Assembly: GCA_032207245.1 (NCBI GenBank)
Contig: CM063501.1
Span: 78,700,286 to 78,764,285, forward strand
Direction: 5' to 3'
Source: Pardosa pseudoannulata
Lineage: Eukaryota; Arthropoda; Arachnida; Araneae; Lycosidae
DNA: 64,000 nt
Position 1 is the first letter of the stretch. Each line of letters starts with the position of its first letter. Below the pieces are notes generated by a model that had not been told where the DNA came from, searched no databases, and saw only the letters and a list, made by a program, of their open reading frames with translations. The position numbers were made by a program, and so were the translations under genes. Positions 30,141-41,310 of the stretch are shown here, one piece after another.

Positions 30141-31875
30141 CTAATCAGGGACAGACATAAAACATCTACATTTTATGTTTAATTACATAAGGATACAAGA
30201 ATTTTAAAATGCTTTTATAATGATTTCATGTCCAAACAAACTGCAATTTCTATAGCCATTTTTTTTTGTAACGGGATTCTATATTCTAAACGAATATATT
30301 ACCTTGTATGATACCAGCATACAGCCCGTCATATGACGGGATCAGTAAAATTTTTAATTTTCCAGAATTGTTAAGTACCCTATGAGGCAGGTAAAAAAAA
30401 TGTTTCTTTTTTTGAATGAGAATTATCTGATACACTCTCAACAATTCGTTTATCTTCATACTCTTCTAAAGTCTCCCAATACTGTGAATGCAGTTTAGAA
30501 TCCCGTTGAATTAATTTAGAAAGATAATTCAAAGTTTTCTCAGCTAAGTCGAAATTATCATTTCTCCAAATGTTTTTTAATTAATGGAAGTAAATAAATG
30601 AAACCATCATTTTCACTACACCCTGGAGGTCGATAATTTGTTGTTAATACCGGTGATAAAAGTTTCATTGCAAGAAAAAATAATTGATGATTAAATATAA
30701 AATTATCACATACCTACCTGATCTATTATTTAAGACGAATATAAAAGACAATTTTTTACTTAACATATAAGTTCAGTAATAAAACTTATGAAAATAATGC
30801 AGACAATATTTAAATAACTTAAAATAAGAAATGATTAAATTAGATGGTTAAAGGAATGACGTCATAATGCTAGAAAAAATCTTATGTTTACCTATTTATT
30901 ATGTGAGAAATTGATAAATTTAATCGCTTGCTCATTACTGGGGAAAATTGGGCTTGAAATTATGGCATTAAACGCTTGAAAAGGGAGGAAGGGGGGAGTT
31001 TTTGAACGTTTTAAAGACGACAGTATTTTTCGATGTGATATGAAGGATATGTATACAAATTAATTTTAGAATCGGATAGATAGTTTAGGAAAAGATAAAC
31101 ATTACTCGCTTTGAATTTTGCTAATACTAACTCATCAAGCTCCCATATGGATGCCTCTATCAATTCCATGTCCAAACAAATTATAAATTAAAGGACAGAT
31201 GCACAGATATTGCATGCTGTTATTATATAAAAGTTGAGTATTTCTATTTCTCTCTTACGATATATGAATATTTATATACATATAAAATTGACTAAGTTTT
31301 TTTAAACGAAGTGGACTAAAAAAATAAGCATCGGTATGAAAAAGTGCATTCTTTTTTACTTTTCCTTCAGATTACATTTACTTCATCGATAGATAGCAAT
31401 AAGAAAAAAATATGTCTTTAAAATTTGCAAACTATCGTTATTCGTAGCTAAATCAATGGTATATATTCCAGGCCACGTTATATTAATATTTATTGCCAAT
31501 TTTCGTGTCCAATTATCCTAATGCTTGGGAGCTTAAAAATGACAATAAATAGGAAACACTAGATATATTTTATTTCGTCATATTTTCTCCCAACTGGCTC
31601 TCCCTAGCTACGAATTTTTATTCTCAAATTAGGTGGATAATTAGCTGAAAAACTGCGCCCTTTAATATCTGGATCTTTTAAATTCACAGCAATCGTTTTT
31701 ACTCTCTAAAGCCAGTGAGATGCTAGATATTTTATTTATTATTTCAAATGCTTAAAATTTCACAGTAAATTTAAACCCTTCCACAATAAATATCAATTTC
31801 AGCCTTGACATGTGCTTGTATGCAGCATGCAATCAATTGCTAAATTTACAAGTAAAACGCACATTATTAACAAAA
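30141..31875. other. AT-rich non-coding DNA with one GC palindrome
   Basis: At 30325-30340 the sequence CCCGTCATATGACGGG is a perfect 16-bp palindrome in AT-rich DNA, similar in style to the subterminal palindromes of the piggyBac elements elsewhere in the window. I found no element ends around it. Otherwise nothing is recognised. Confidence 0.4.
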
Positions 31876-31877
31876 TA

Positions 31878-31935
<58 letters not shown>

Positions 31936-32006
31936 GTGTGTGTGTATGTATATGTATATATATGCATATATATGTATATATATATATGTATATGCATGTG
32001 TATATA

Positions 32007-32048
<42 letters not shown>
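31876..32048. repeat. (TA)n/(TG)n microsatellite
   Basis: About 170 bp of TA with TGTGTG and ATGCATG interruptions. Frames open across it are artefacts. Confidence 0.97.
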
Positions 32049-32051
<3 letters not shown>

Positions 32052-32084
32052 CATTAACATATAAAAATATTCCTATACAGATGC

Positions 32085-32620
32085 ATGAACTTTTGGCTTG
32101 ACAGAACTAAAACAACTTAATACATCGAGGTAAAAATATTTGTTGTTATAAAGCGTGATAAAGAATATATTAATGGGTCCACATGCTCATAAATGCTTCT
32201 TTTATTTAAAAAAAATACGCGTTGATCTATGAAATAATTAAGTTTCCAAACTTATCGTGTTTGAATAATGCTGAAAGTGAAAATGTATTCCGGGTTGCTG
32301 AAATGAGCTTTTTTATCGGGACGTTATTTTGTGCTTTTCTTTTTGGGAAAGGAAAGCTAGACAATGGGCAGATTATGAGAGGCATAAAATAAATTGTTTT
32401 TCTATGCGGAATATCATCGTCTTCGTTGACGGAGCGTGTTGAAATAGCCTTGTAGAACAAAAAGTAATGTATAGATAGTTTTTGGAATAATGGAACGCTT
32501 ACAGGGAGGATGAAATTGAAAATTTATTAATGGGAAGAAATTGTAAGCTTGATTGTGCTGCATGAATGATTCCGAGTTAGTATTAGATGTGACACATTTG
32601 AGTTTTAGCTACCTATTCAA
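32085..32620 (+). repeat. Duplicon copy 2
   Basis: This aligns with copy 1 over its whole length, including the upstream ACATGCTCATAA and the downstream GGAATAATGGAACGCTTACAG. Substitutions and small indels are scattered and show no third-position pattern on either strand. Confidence 0.75.
32323..32462 (+). ncRNA. Candidate structured RNA, copy 2
   Basis: Helix 1 pairs 32326-32339 (ATTTTGTGCTTTTC) with 32377-32390 (GAGAGGCATAAAAT): 14 pairs, three of them G-U. Relative to copy 1, an A became G opposite an unchanged T, and an A became G opposite an unchanged T, so both changes keep pairing on the + strand only. The loop keeps ACAATGGGCAG. Helix 2 lower stem changes C-G to T-G and keeps TATGC/GCGTG. 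The conserved GGAGCGTGTTGAAATAGCC is intact, with ACA at 32457-32459. Class as for copy 1. Confidence 0.5.
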
Positions 32621-33504
32621 TATTTAATTTCAAAATGTACTAACAAAAAATACATTTTGATCTGATAGGGAGAAACGATTATAAATATTTATTTTTTCTA
32701 CTTAATTACACAATGATAAGGTTTTTATAATTAAATAATGATAACTACGTATTTTGAAGTGTTTGTGATCAATCAAACTATTTTTATGCTCATTTCTTTT
32801 TTATACGGATTTTTATATTCTTAACGAAATTTTCTCACCATACAATGTTTCTCTTTCTATTTCTTTTCCTACATATATATGTACGTGTGTGTGTATTTTT
32901 ATATCTATAACATGTTACAGGTATATAATGATAGAAAATACCATGAGCTAAAAATATTAAATTCAAACTCCTATTTCTCTGAACAGGAGATTAACTTTAT
33001 ACATAAGCTGAAGACGGTGTGGCTAGATGCATGAGTCACCGATTTTATCTGTGGAGCCCACATGTGCATAACTGAAAAACGAATGTTCTTTTTGTAATTA
33101 TGTGTGTGTATTTTCCCATCATACTTAGCATTCAAAATTTTCTGATGTCATCCCATGGTATTATGGAAATTGTTTCACATGCTTTTTCCTCCTTCGATTT
33201 GACGCAGTACGTTGAAAAAAATATCTGACTTTCTTTTGTTTGATCGTGTGTTGTCTTATCAGTTATATAAATTGGTTGAAAATGAATAAAAGAGACCAAG
33301 CTTGATTTGAACAAAATCTTTTCTGGTGGAAAACTTCATGGTTGCGAATAAAAATATCTATTCTTTGTCTTTATATATATCGATTATTTATCTCGATATA
33401 TATCTGTTTCGATATATATCTCGATATATATCGATATATAGCTGTTTCGAGAACAGCTTTACATAGATACATGATTAAGGCCTCATTCAGTAAATTTTAT
33501 TAGA
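32621..33504. other. AT-rich DNA with a TATATCGA-rich patch
   Basis: Between about 33375 and 33440 the phrase CGATATATATC recurs five times with palindromic symmetry, ending in an AGCTGTT-TCGAG-AACAGCT hairpin at about 33437-33455. No gene is seen; the 60-codon minus frame near 33132-33314 is unrecognised. Confidence 0.45.
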
Positions 33505-33655
33505 ACGGTGTCCAAATAGGAGTGCACATTTCATTATCGGAGTTCTTGGTTTGAATATCACTTCTGGGATGGATGTTCCTAGACGTTTGGAATCGGTTGT
33601 AAGTATAAGCCCCGTTGTCATTAGTTATCGTGTAGCAATGGTGTTTTGTTTAAAG
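33505..33655 (+). mobile_element. Degenerate tRNA-derived SINE, family 1
   Basis: Box B-like GGTTTGAATATCAC and the body phrases GTTTGGAATCGGTTGTAAG and GTTGTCATTAGTTATCGTG are diverged versions of those in the other family 1 copies, in the same order. The head is badly eroded and the tail is missing, so this is an old copy. Confidence 0.65.
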
Positions 33656-34103
33656 TTAGATGCCATTTTTGTTACCAGCAATTTTTTCTCCCATCAATAG
33701 CGTGTGTCAGTTACCAGAATTACAATATGAGGAATAGCTCTTAGCGTGTGAAAATCCCAGCAATTAACGATACGTAAAAATCAACGGTCAGCTAGTTTTA
33801 ATTCATGTATTTAAACAGTTCATTAAACAGCAAAGAGACACTATTTTTTTGCAATCGAGTCACTACGAGATCGTTGCTACGAAAATTGTTTCTGCATCCA
33901 GTTTGAACTACTTGTTGTCATATTTCCATGGTAGATTAAACCGTGGTGGAATCAATCGATCACAAAGGATTGGGTTTCCTCTCTACTCGGAAGTTCTACG
34001 AGGGTTTGTATCGAAATACCACATACACAAACACATACACATATCTTTTCCAGGAATCCCGATTTTTCTCGATATTTCATTCGAATAATGGTCATATTTT
34101 ACA

Positions 34104-34460
34104 ATTTTCTCAGTTGTCAAAGGCAGCGTTCTCGTAACTGAAAGAATGTGGGTTCTGGGCTGGAACCGGTCTAAGATCAGCCGTGTTCGCTAAATATGAC
34201 TGGGGCACTTAAAATAGGTTCGTGGTTATAAAGTCCTTCAAGTTCTCAAATGATATCTCTGGGAGTGGCAGGCCAAGCCAAGGGGTCTTCTGTGTGGTCC
34301 CTGCTTCTAAATTACAAGGACTCAGGGTGGGGGGTAATGTTGCTTGCATCTGTAGCATACCTTAAGCTACACCTGTTCCTCGAGTTTTGCTAAATGAGTA
34401 ACAGGTTCGCAGCCTTGTTAAGGCGTTAGGATAATGTATTGCCTGCTGCTTTGAGAAAAA
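34104..34460 (+). mobile_element. Second SINE-like retroposon with A-tail and 10-bp target duplication
   Basis: A 357-bp GC-rich block is flanked by a perfect direct repeat, ATATTTTACA, at 34094-34103 and 34461-34470, and ends in GAGAAAAA. Near the 5' end, GTGGGTTCTGGGCTGGAACC could be a decayed box B region. The remaining body (GTGGTCCCTGC, GTAACAGGTTCGC, TTAAGGCG) is unlike the family 1 SINEs. Tail plus target duplication support retroposition in the + orientation; the tRNA origin is weak. Confidence 0.65.
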
Positions 34461-34969
34461 ATATTTTACACTTCACTATACATTTTATGTTGCCAGTAAT
34501 AGTTAAAAATAAATAAAATACCTTAAAAAATGCAATGTTCCATTTATTTTGACGACCTTAAATTATTTATACATTTATTGTTAAAATTAAAAAAAATTGA
34601 CCAAAAGAAAAAAAACTAAAATATCTGAAATAACAACTAAATTTAGATGAAAAAATTAATGAAAGTGGTACATAGAGATTAAAATATATATTATTATGAT
34701 GGAAAGAGCGTCAATGAAACCCAGGCTCATAGAAATTTACATAAGACAAAGAATATTTTATTTTACAAATTATTAAATAATTCATTTTCATTAAGATAAA
34801 TTAGAAAATATATTTTCAGTTATTCATTAATATCTCTTCTTACAGAAATTAAGATAATTATACCCTATCTTGTATTTTAGTTACAAGATTAAACTTATTT
34901 ATTGCAGCAGGAAATATTTTTTTATTTAAAAATAAAAATACGATAGAAATCAACCACACACTCATAAAT

Positions 34970-35390
34970 GTTTGGTTTGAAAAGCGTTTAGATTAAAGGA
35001 AATTTTAAACATTCCCAGTATATCATGTTTGAATGATTACCGTTTCTGTAACGATCTCTTTTATCGGGATGCATTTTTATGTTTTTCGTTACCTTAAAGG
35101 GAATAGAAACAATGGGCAGTTTATGATGAGCATAAAATAAATAGCTTTTTTTTTAAGCAGAAAGCTCTTCTCCGTCATTCTTCTTTGTTGGCGGAGCGTG
35201 TTGAAATAGCCTTGTGAAACAAAAGATACGATAAGGATAAATTTTGGAATAATGAAACGTTACTGGTGGGATAGAGTTGATAAATGATTGAAGGGTGAAT
35301 CTTGTGGGGTTGATTGTCCTGCTCAATGGTTTTCCAGGTAATTTTAAGTGCGTCAAGTAGAAAAATTTATCTATACATCTGGTATTTATT
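34970..35390 (+). repeat. Duplicon copy 3
   Basis: This is the most diverged of the four in its flanks, but it keeps ACTCATAAATG upstream, the central core and GAATAATGAAACGTTACTGG downstream. A minus-strand frame here is not kept in the other copies. Confidence 0.7.
35072..35224 (+). ncRNA. Candidate structured RNA, copy 3
   Basis: Helix 1 pairs 35075-35088 (TTTTATGTTTTTCG) with 35124-35137 (TGATGAGCATAAAA): 13 of 14 positions pair, three as G-U, with one T-T mismatch. The loop keeps ACAATGGGCAG. Helix 2 is lengthened: CTCCGTC pairs with GGCGGAG around a TTCTTCTTTG loop region, and the lower GCT.../GAAATAGC closure is kept. ACA is at 35219-35221. The C to T change opposite an unchanged G (copy 1 C-G, here T-G) again preserves + strand pairing only. 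Confidence 0.45.
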
Positions 35391-35570
35391 TTTGAAAGAG
35401 TATAAGCATTTAATCAATTTTAAGAAAGTCCTGAACAAAACGAAGTACTTAAATAATTTTGTATTTATGTTTTACATTCTTATATGAAGTAAAGGAAATA
35501 TTCTTACTGTTAAAAATTTAGGAATTAAGATTTTGATGGATTTTGCAATGCCTGAATGAATTTCAATTGG

Positions 35571-36432
35571 TTAAACCCATATTGTACCACACCAACTAAA
35601 TATTTCTGTAAAATATTAAAACTTAATCCATATCATTAATACGGTGTAACTAAGAATATAAAACCAAAATTTTGAAAAAAATATTTTTAATTTTTTATAT
35701 AATTTGCTGACCTATAAATAGGACAACGGTCCAATACACTACTAAAACTTAACAAATATCACTTACATTACATTAGGCTGATTCATAGTTTAAATTTGAA
35801 GAAATGGTCAAAACAAAGTCCAACATTACATTTTAAGCATACTGTTGTATGTTTTCTTTTGCAGTTATTGAACTGACAGTAAGAGAGTAAGTTTATCTTG
35901 CAGTCTCCAGTTTTTCTGAATATAATAGACATCTATTTACCCCTTGTTGTGTCCAGGTGTGTGAACAGGTGTTTGAACTGGTTTTCATTGAAAGATAAGA
36001 AAATAATGTGCGCTATCAATGAAATATCGAATTCATGGAAAAATAATCAGGATTGGACCGTCGTATTAATTTTAGGGCACCTTTTTTATACTTACAAAAT
36101 GCACGTGTAAAATATATTTTTCAACAAAAACTTTCAGCTACATTATTAGCTCTTTTTTTTAAACTAAAAGTAACCTCCACAATGTTTGAAAAAAAATAAT
36201 AAGAAATATAAAATTAAAGATTAAAAAAATGACAATTTTTAAGAGGTTGCTGAAAATAAATTTTACAATACAATATAATTTGATTTCTCAGTTTTTTTTT
36301 GTTACTATGCTAAAGTGTGTCTATTTTAAAGGTGTTAAAATAAAATCCACGCAGAAAATGTTTATAACTTTATTATTAAATAGAATTTTATTTGTTGTCC
36401 TATTTATAGGACAGCGGTCCAATATGGGTTAA
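35571..36432 (-). mobile_element. piggyBac-type MITE, group A, copy 1
   Basis: Borders are TTAA at 35571-35574 and 36429-36432. The left end reads TTAAACCCATATTGTACCAC and the right end CCAATATGGGTTAA. Subterminal palindromes of the form GTCCTATTTATAGGAC lie next to GGTCC near each end. At 862 bp it is an internally deleted derivative that keeps the last codons of a transposase on the minus strand. Confidence 0.88.
35783..35877 (-). pseudogene. piggyBac transposase C-terminal finger remnant (group A, copy 1)
   Basis: The minus strand reads CQFNNCKRKHTTVCLKCNVG followed by LCFDHFFKFKL and a stop. The spacing CxxxxC...CxxC...LC matches the cysteine-rich C-terminal domain of piggyBac transposases, with one cysteine near the end replaced by histidine. 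Nothing upstream is a usable catalytic domain. Confidence 0.7.
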
Positions 36433-37808
36433 GTGCTATATTTGCACGTACTTACAAGACAATGTTTAGATTAAATGTCCATTATTTTTCTCATTGAATT
36501 CTGACTAGTTTCGAAATTACATGATTTTGTACATACGTTGGTATGTACATTTGTATAGTGAACTCTTCTTAAAGCTATCAGTTTGGGACGCCGTGATTTT
36601 GAACAATAACCTATTGATAACAATAAATAGTAAGCAAAATTAGATAAATTTACCCCTTTCCCCTTTATTTCACACGTTCTAATTTACAAAATAAAATAAA
36701 AAAACCTCCTTATATTTATGTACTCTATATTATCCTTCAAAACATAAGAATTGTATACATAATTAAAAAAATTGATCAATTGTTGAGTGCCTACAATTTT
36801 TTCTAAGAAGCTCATTGATAAATTATTCATAATCATAATTTTTTTTAAAGTCTTTGGAACGGTGTTGTACTCCACGTTTCAACACTTTTAATGCAATTCA
36901 GAGGCTGAGAAATGTTTAACTGCTCCGACTCATTTTTGGTAACCTGTCATAACGATTTAAAATTTTGATCTTTTGTTTTAATGTTAAATCATTTCGCTTT
37001 CTGGCTTCCATCTCGACAAGCTGCATGTAAGCAAGCAAGGCATAAAACGTGAATAATCTCCTTTTCAGTTCTGATAAGAATGTGTTGCCTTCTGCTTATC
37101 TGACAACCAGTGACCACCAGCAGGTTGTGCGTATTTCTGATAAATTCCAGGAAAGTGTAAATTCCCACTCCTTTGTTCATTCCCCATTTCCCTAGGTGGA
37201 AGAGGGAGAATTCTCTGAAATTAAATCAACAGCGAAGTGAAAAAATACATCTGAATACATTTTGAATAGTCCTTTGCCAGTTAAAATGAGGTTCGAAAAC
37301 TGATAACATTAACCGATGTAACGATCACATAAAGCAATAATTTTAACATACAAATGATTGGAGAAAAATGGGATCAAGTGATTTCGATAACAATAAGTGA
37401 TTGATAAAATTAACTGCGATCACATTAAGCGGCATTTATTCTATAACTCTCCAGGCTCAACAACAATTAGCCGGAAATTGTAGAAATTTTATGATTAGGA
37501 CTGAAATGATACAAACTCGCTGCCAACCACAAGGATTTTAGCAACAAAAGCCAATGAAAAGTGAAGAAAAAGCATCTACCCTATTTTAGTAGGGAATAAA
37601 TTAACCTACATTAACACAACAGTATACAAACATATGAGCAATATAGTGCAGAAATACATACAAACTTTACAAACTGTATATATGTAATTTGCCTTTTTTT
37701 ACATATAAACATAATAAATCAAAATAAATCAAAATTATTGTACTTTTTTATCTATCTATCATAATATATACCTTACTTACAGAAAACATCAAAGATTTTT
37801 ATGAACAA
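36433..37808. other. AT-rich non-coding DNA
   Basis: No gene or repeat structure is recognised between the MITE and the 227-bp array. Short open frames at about 36684-36875 and 36989-37180 show no domain. Confidence 0.4.
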
Positions 37809-39391
37809 AGAAGTAGTAAATAAATAAATTATATTTAGAACTGTTGTAATATGTTGTTGTGTTTCTCTATTTTTGATTACAATCTGACTTATATATAAAG
37901 AATAATGTCAATAAAATTCAACATCTCTTAAGAAAACTCTTAAACAAGATATGGTTCAACGTGCGAAGAATAAGATATTGAGGATTTTAGGGGAAGAGAG
38001 AGCTTATGAAAGAAGTAGTAAATAAATAAATTATAAGAAGTAGTAAATAAATAAATTATATTTAGAACTGTTGTAATATGTTGTTGTGTTTCTCTATTTT
38101 TGATTACAATCTGACTTATATATAAAGAATAATGTCAATAAAATTCAACATCTCTTAAGAAAACTCTTAAACAAGATATGGTTCAACGTGCGAAGAATAA
38201 GATATTGAGGATTTTAGGGGAAGAGAGAGCTTATGAAAGAAGTAGTAAATAAATAAATTATAAGAAGTAGTAAATAAATAAATTATATTTAGAACTGTTG
38301 TAATATGTTGTTGTGTTTCTCTATTTTTGATTACAATCTGACTTATATATAAAGAATAATGTCAATAAAATTCAACATCTCTTAAGAAAACTCTTAAACA
38401 AGATATGGTTCAACGTGCGAAGAATAAGAGATTGAGGATTTTAGGGGAAGAGAGAGCTTATAAGAGAAGTAGTAAATAAATAAATTATAAGAAGTAGTAA
38501 ATAAATAAATTATATTTAGAACTGTTGTAATATGTTGTTGTGTTTCTCTATTTTTGATTACAATCTGACTTATATATAAAGAATAATGTCAATAAAATTC
38601 AACATCTCTTAAGAAAACTCTTAAACAAGATATGGTTCAACGTGCGAAGAATAAGAGATTGAGGATTTTAGGGGAAGAGAGAGCTTATGAAAGAAGTAGT
38701 AAATAAATAAATTATAAGAAGTAGTAAATAAATAAATTATATTTAGAACTGTTGTAATATGTTGTTGTGTTTCTCTATTTTTGATTACAATCTGACTTAT
38801 ATATAAAGAATAATGTCAATAAAATTCAACATCTCTTAAGAAAACTCTTAAAACAAGATATGGTTCAACGTGCGAGGAATAAGAGATTGAGGATTTTAGG
38901 GGAAGAGAGAGCTTATGAAAGAAGTAGTAAATAAATAAATTATAAGAAGTAGTAAATAAATAAATTATATTTAGAACTGTTGTAATATGTTGTTGTGTTT
39001 CTCTATTTTTGATTACAATCTGACTTATATATAAAGAATAATGTCAATAAAATTCAACATCTCTTAAGAAAACTCTTAAACAAGATATGGTTCAACGTGC
39101 GAAGAATAAGATATTGAGGATTTTAGGGGAAGAGAGAGCTTATGAAAGAAGTAGTAAATAAATAAATTATAAGAAGTAGTAAATAAATAAATTATATTTA
39201 GAACTGTTGTAATATGTTGTTGTGTTTCTCTATTTTTGATTACAATCTGACTTATATATAAAGAATAATGTCAATAAAATTCAACATCTCTTAAGAAAAC
39301 TCTTAAACAAGATATGGTTCAACGTGCGAAGAATAAGATATTGAGGATTTTAGGGGAAGAGAGAGCTTATAAGAGAAGTAGTAAATAAATA
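37809..39391 (+). repeat. 227-bp tandem array, seven nearly identical copies
   Basis: Unit starts (ATATTTAGAACTGTTG) are at 37831, 38058, 38285, 38512, 38739, 38967 and 39194: a period of 227 with a single 1-bp insertion. Differences between copies are only a few bases, so amplification or homogenisation is recent. Each unit ends with a doubled AAGTAGTAAATAAATAAATTAT phrase (written as AAGTAGTAAATAAATAAATT plus AT) and holds a 24-codon frame starting MVQRAKNKILRILGEERAY. Whether that frame is ever translated is unknown. The array ends abruptly at a mariner coding tail. Confidence 0.95.
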
Positions 39392-39499
39392 AGCTGGTTC
39401 CATTCACAGGCGGCAGAGTTCTACGACAAAGGTATACAAAAGTTGATCCCACAATACGACAAGTGTCTCAATTCTGGTGGTGGCTATGTTGAAAAATAA
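39392..39499 (+). pseudogene. mariner transposase C-terminal fragment
   Basis: The 35 codons before the stop at 39497-39499 read WFHSQAAEFYDKGIQKLIP and YDKCLNSGGGYVEK, the characteristic last residues of mariner transposases. The preceding sequence is the tandem array, so the rest of the gene is missing. No inverted terminal repeat was found just downstream. Confidence 0.85.
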
Positions 39500-40869
39500 C
39501 TGAAACATTGCTATAATTGTTGCCAATAAATATGTCCGTGAAAATGTGAGTTCTTTTTCTCTTTTAAATAGGGAAAATTACTTTCTGGATGAGCCTCGTA
39601 GTATATGAAATCCGGTGAACTAATAGCTTAGGCGCTAATTGTTCCGCATTTATAAAATAAAAATAAATAAACCTCAATACAGCTTGACATTAATCTCAGC
39701 CAAATGGCAATGAACTCTACAACATATAAGTATGAACCATATAATAACCAACATATAAGTAGTAGTTGAAACAATACTTTTTTTAATTCTATATTTAAAA
39801 ATCAGAAATAAATATTATTTGCAGAAAGTTATTTCTTAAATAGTTTTCTCTTTTATTATTTCTTAACAAAGTAAAGAGAGCTATTTATTTGCGAAAAGAT
39901 TTGGTTTATAACGGAATATCGGTATAAAATATCTCTAAATTCTTCTTCATAGTAAGCACTACAAACATTTACTGTACCATTTTCTATTCTGCACAATAGC
40001 CCGGTTGACTCCAATAATATTAAGGTCTTTCTATGTGTCTTCAATCCACCGAATCCACTCAATAATTAGCGATCTACCTTTTCAACCTATCCGATCAATT
40101 CTAGAGAAAGCTATCATTTTATTTTGCAGGAAATGCTTCATAATATCTAAAAAGGTCTTTCAGACATCTGATAGGAATGCTTTTAAACCCTTTGCAATAT
40201 CAATTTCAATGTATATTTAATATTTCTTGCATCTTCATGGTTGTAGGGCTTCTTATAACGTTATTGTACTTGAATGGGGAAATGATTTTTCTTTTAGATA
40301 TCGATATACTTATGCTTTGTTGAGTGTTTAACACTAACTTCTATAACAAAGAGTAGACCTTTTTATGGCTTTGTATAAGTTTAATTTTGTTTGTGTGCTT
40401 ATTAGTATTGATTTTTAAGGTCATAAAAACGTCTATTGGACATGTATATATTGTTATTTATATATATTTTTTAGTCATTTAGATCAATGAACCCACATAA
40501 TAAAGTTGCTTTGCGGTTTCACAGGTATATTTTTTTATCTGCAGAATGAAAAATCGGTAGTTCTGTTTGTAGCAATCAAAAGTTTAGTAAAGATCTGTAT
40601 AAGAGGATGTTACTAAGGTTTTGCTAACGAAAGAAATAAATATGTTTTTCAGAATTTTAATTATTAATTTAAAATGAAGGAAAAAAATTATATTCTATTA
40701 ATTTTGATATTAGTACAAAATCCATTTATTATTTATAAATATTACGCACTGTTAAGAATATAATATTCCTATATAGTTTATACAGATTCTTCCTACATAG
40801 TTTATGCAGATCAAATAAGTCATTATTCGATATAAAAGTATTTATATATATGTATGATGCAAATATTAA
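39500..40869. other. AT-rich non-coding DNA
   Basis: No feature is recognised. Two overlapping short frames on opposite strands at about 39856-40220 have no domain and no copies elsewhere in the window. Confidence 0.4.
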
Positions 40870-41310
40870 AAGTATTATTCTAAAATGGAATACAAATGAG
40901 TGTTAATTACGAGTACAAATAGAAATACTAGTTTTATTTCAGAAACGCTTTAGTCTATGAAACATTGAAAATCACAAACTCACCGTGTTTGAAGGATGTT
41001 GAAACTGAAAATGCTGCGGACCTGCTGCTGTAATGAGTTCTTTTATCGCAATTTATTTTATGCTCTTCGTTCCGAATAGTGAAGCGAAACAATGGGCAGA
41101 CTCTATGAGGAGTATAAAATAAATTGCTTTTTTATGCAGGAAAATATTTTCCGCCACCGCCTTTGTTGACGGAGCGTGTTGAAATAATGTTGGAAACAAA
41201 AGCTATGATAAGCATGAATTTTGAAATAACGAAATGTTACTGCAGGTGTAAGTTAGAAAAATGGCTTAAAGTGAAATCTTTTGAACTTGATTATTCTACA
41301 TTTTTAGAGT
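40870..41310 (+). repeat. Duplicon copy 4
   Basis: It keeps TATTATTCTAAAATGG upstream, CACCGTGTTTGAAGGATG, the structured core, and GAAATAACGAAATGTTACTG downstream. Its tail, ending in TTTTAGGTGCAACTC, is the unit that is then tandemly repeated from 41300 on. Confidence 0.7.
41052..41201 (+). ncRNA. Candidate structured RNA, copy 4
   Basis: Helix 1 pairs 41055-41069 (ATTTTATGCTCTTCG) with 41106-41120 (TGAGGAGTATAAAAT): 15 pairs, three of them G-U. Relative to copy 1, one T-A pair is replaced by C-G (41065 with 41110), a fully compensatory change, and one T-G becomes T-A. ACAATGGGCAG is kept in the loop. Helix 2 keeps TATGC/GCGTG and gains TCCG/CGGA above it, while the lower closure is weaker because AGCC became ATGT. 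ACA is at 41196-41198. Confidence 0.5.

Noticed and set aside
32227..32460. A 77-codon minus frame over duplicon copy 2 that partly matches copy 1 (KAISTRSVN...)
   Set aside because: In copies 3 and 4 the frame is broken by stops and by indels that are not multiples of three, and substitutions do not favour third positions. A + strand RNA explains the pattern better.
36229..36432. A + strand frame ending GQRSNMG, with a similar minus-strand frame at 47722-47925
   Set aside because: Its similarity between copies reflects the right-hand non-coding end of the group A MITEs, including the terminal repeat read through as protein. The transposase remnant is on the opposite strand.
37809..39391. 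A CRISPR-like array
   Set aside because: The units are long (227 bp), contiguous and without unique spacers, in eukaryotic DNA: an ordinary satellite.
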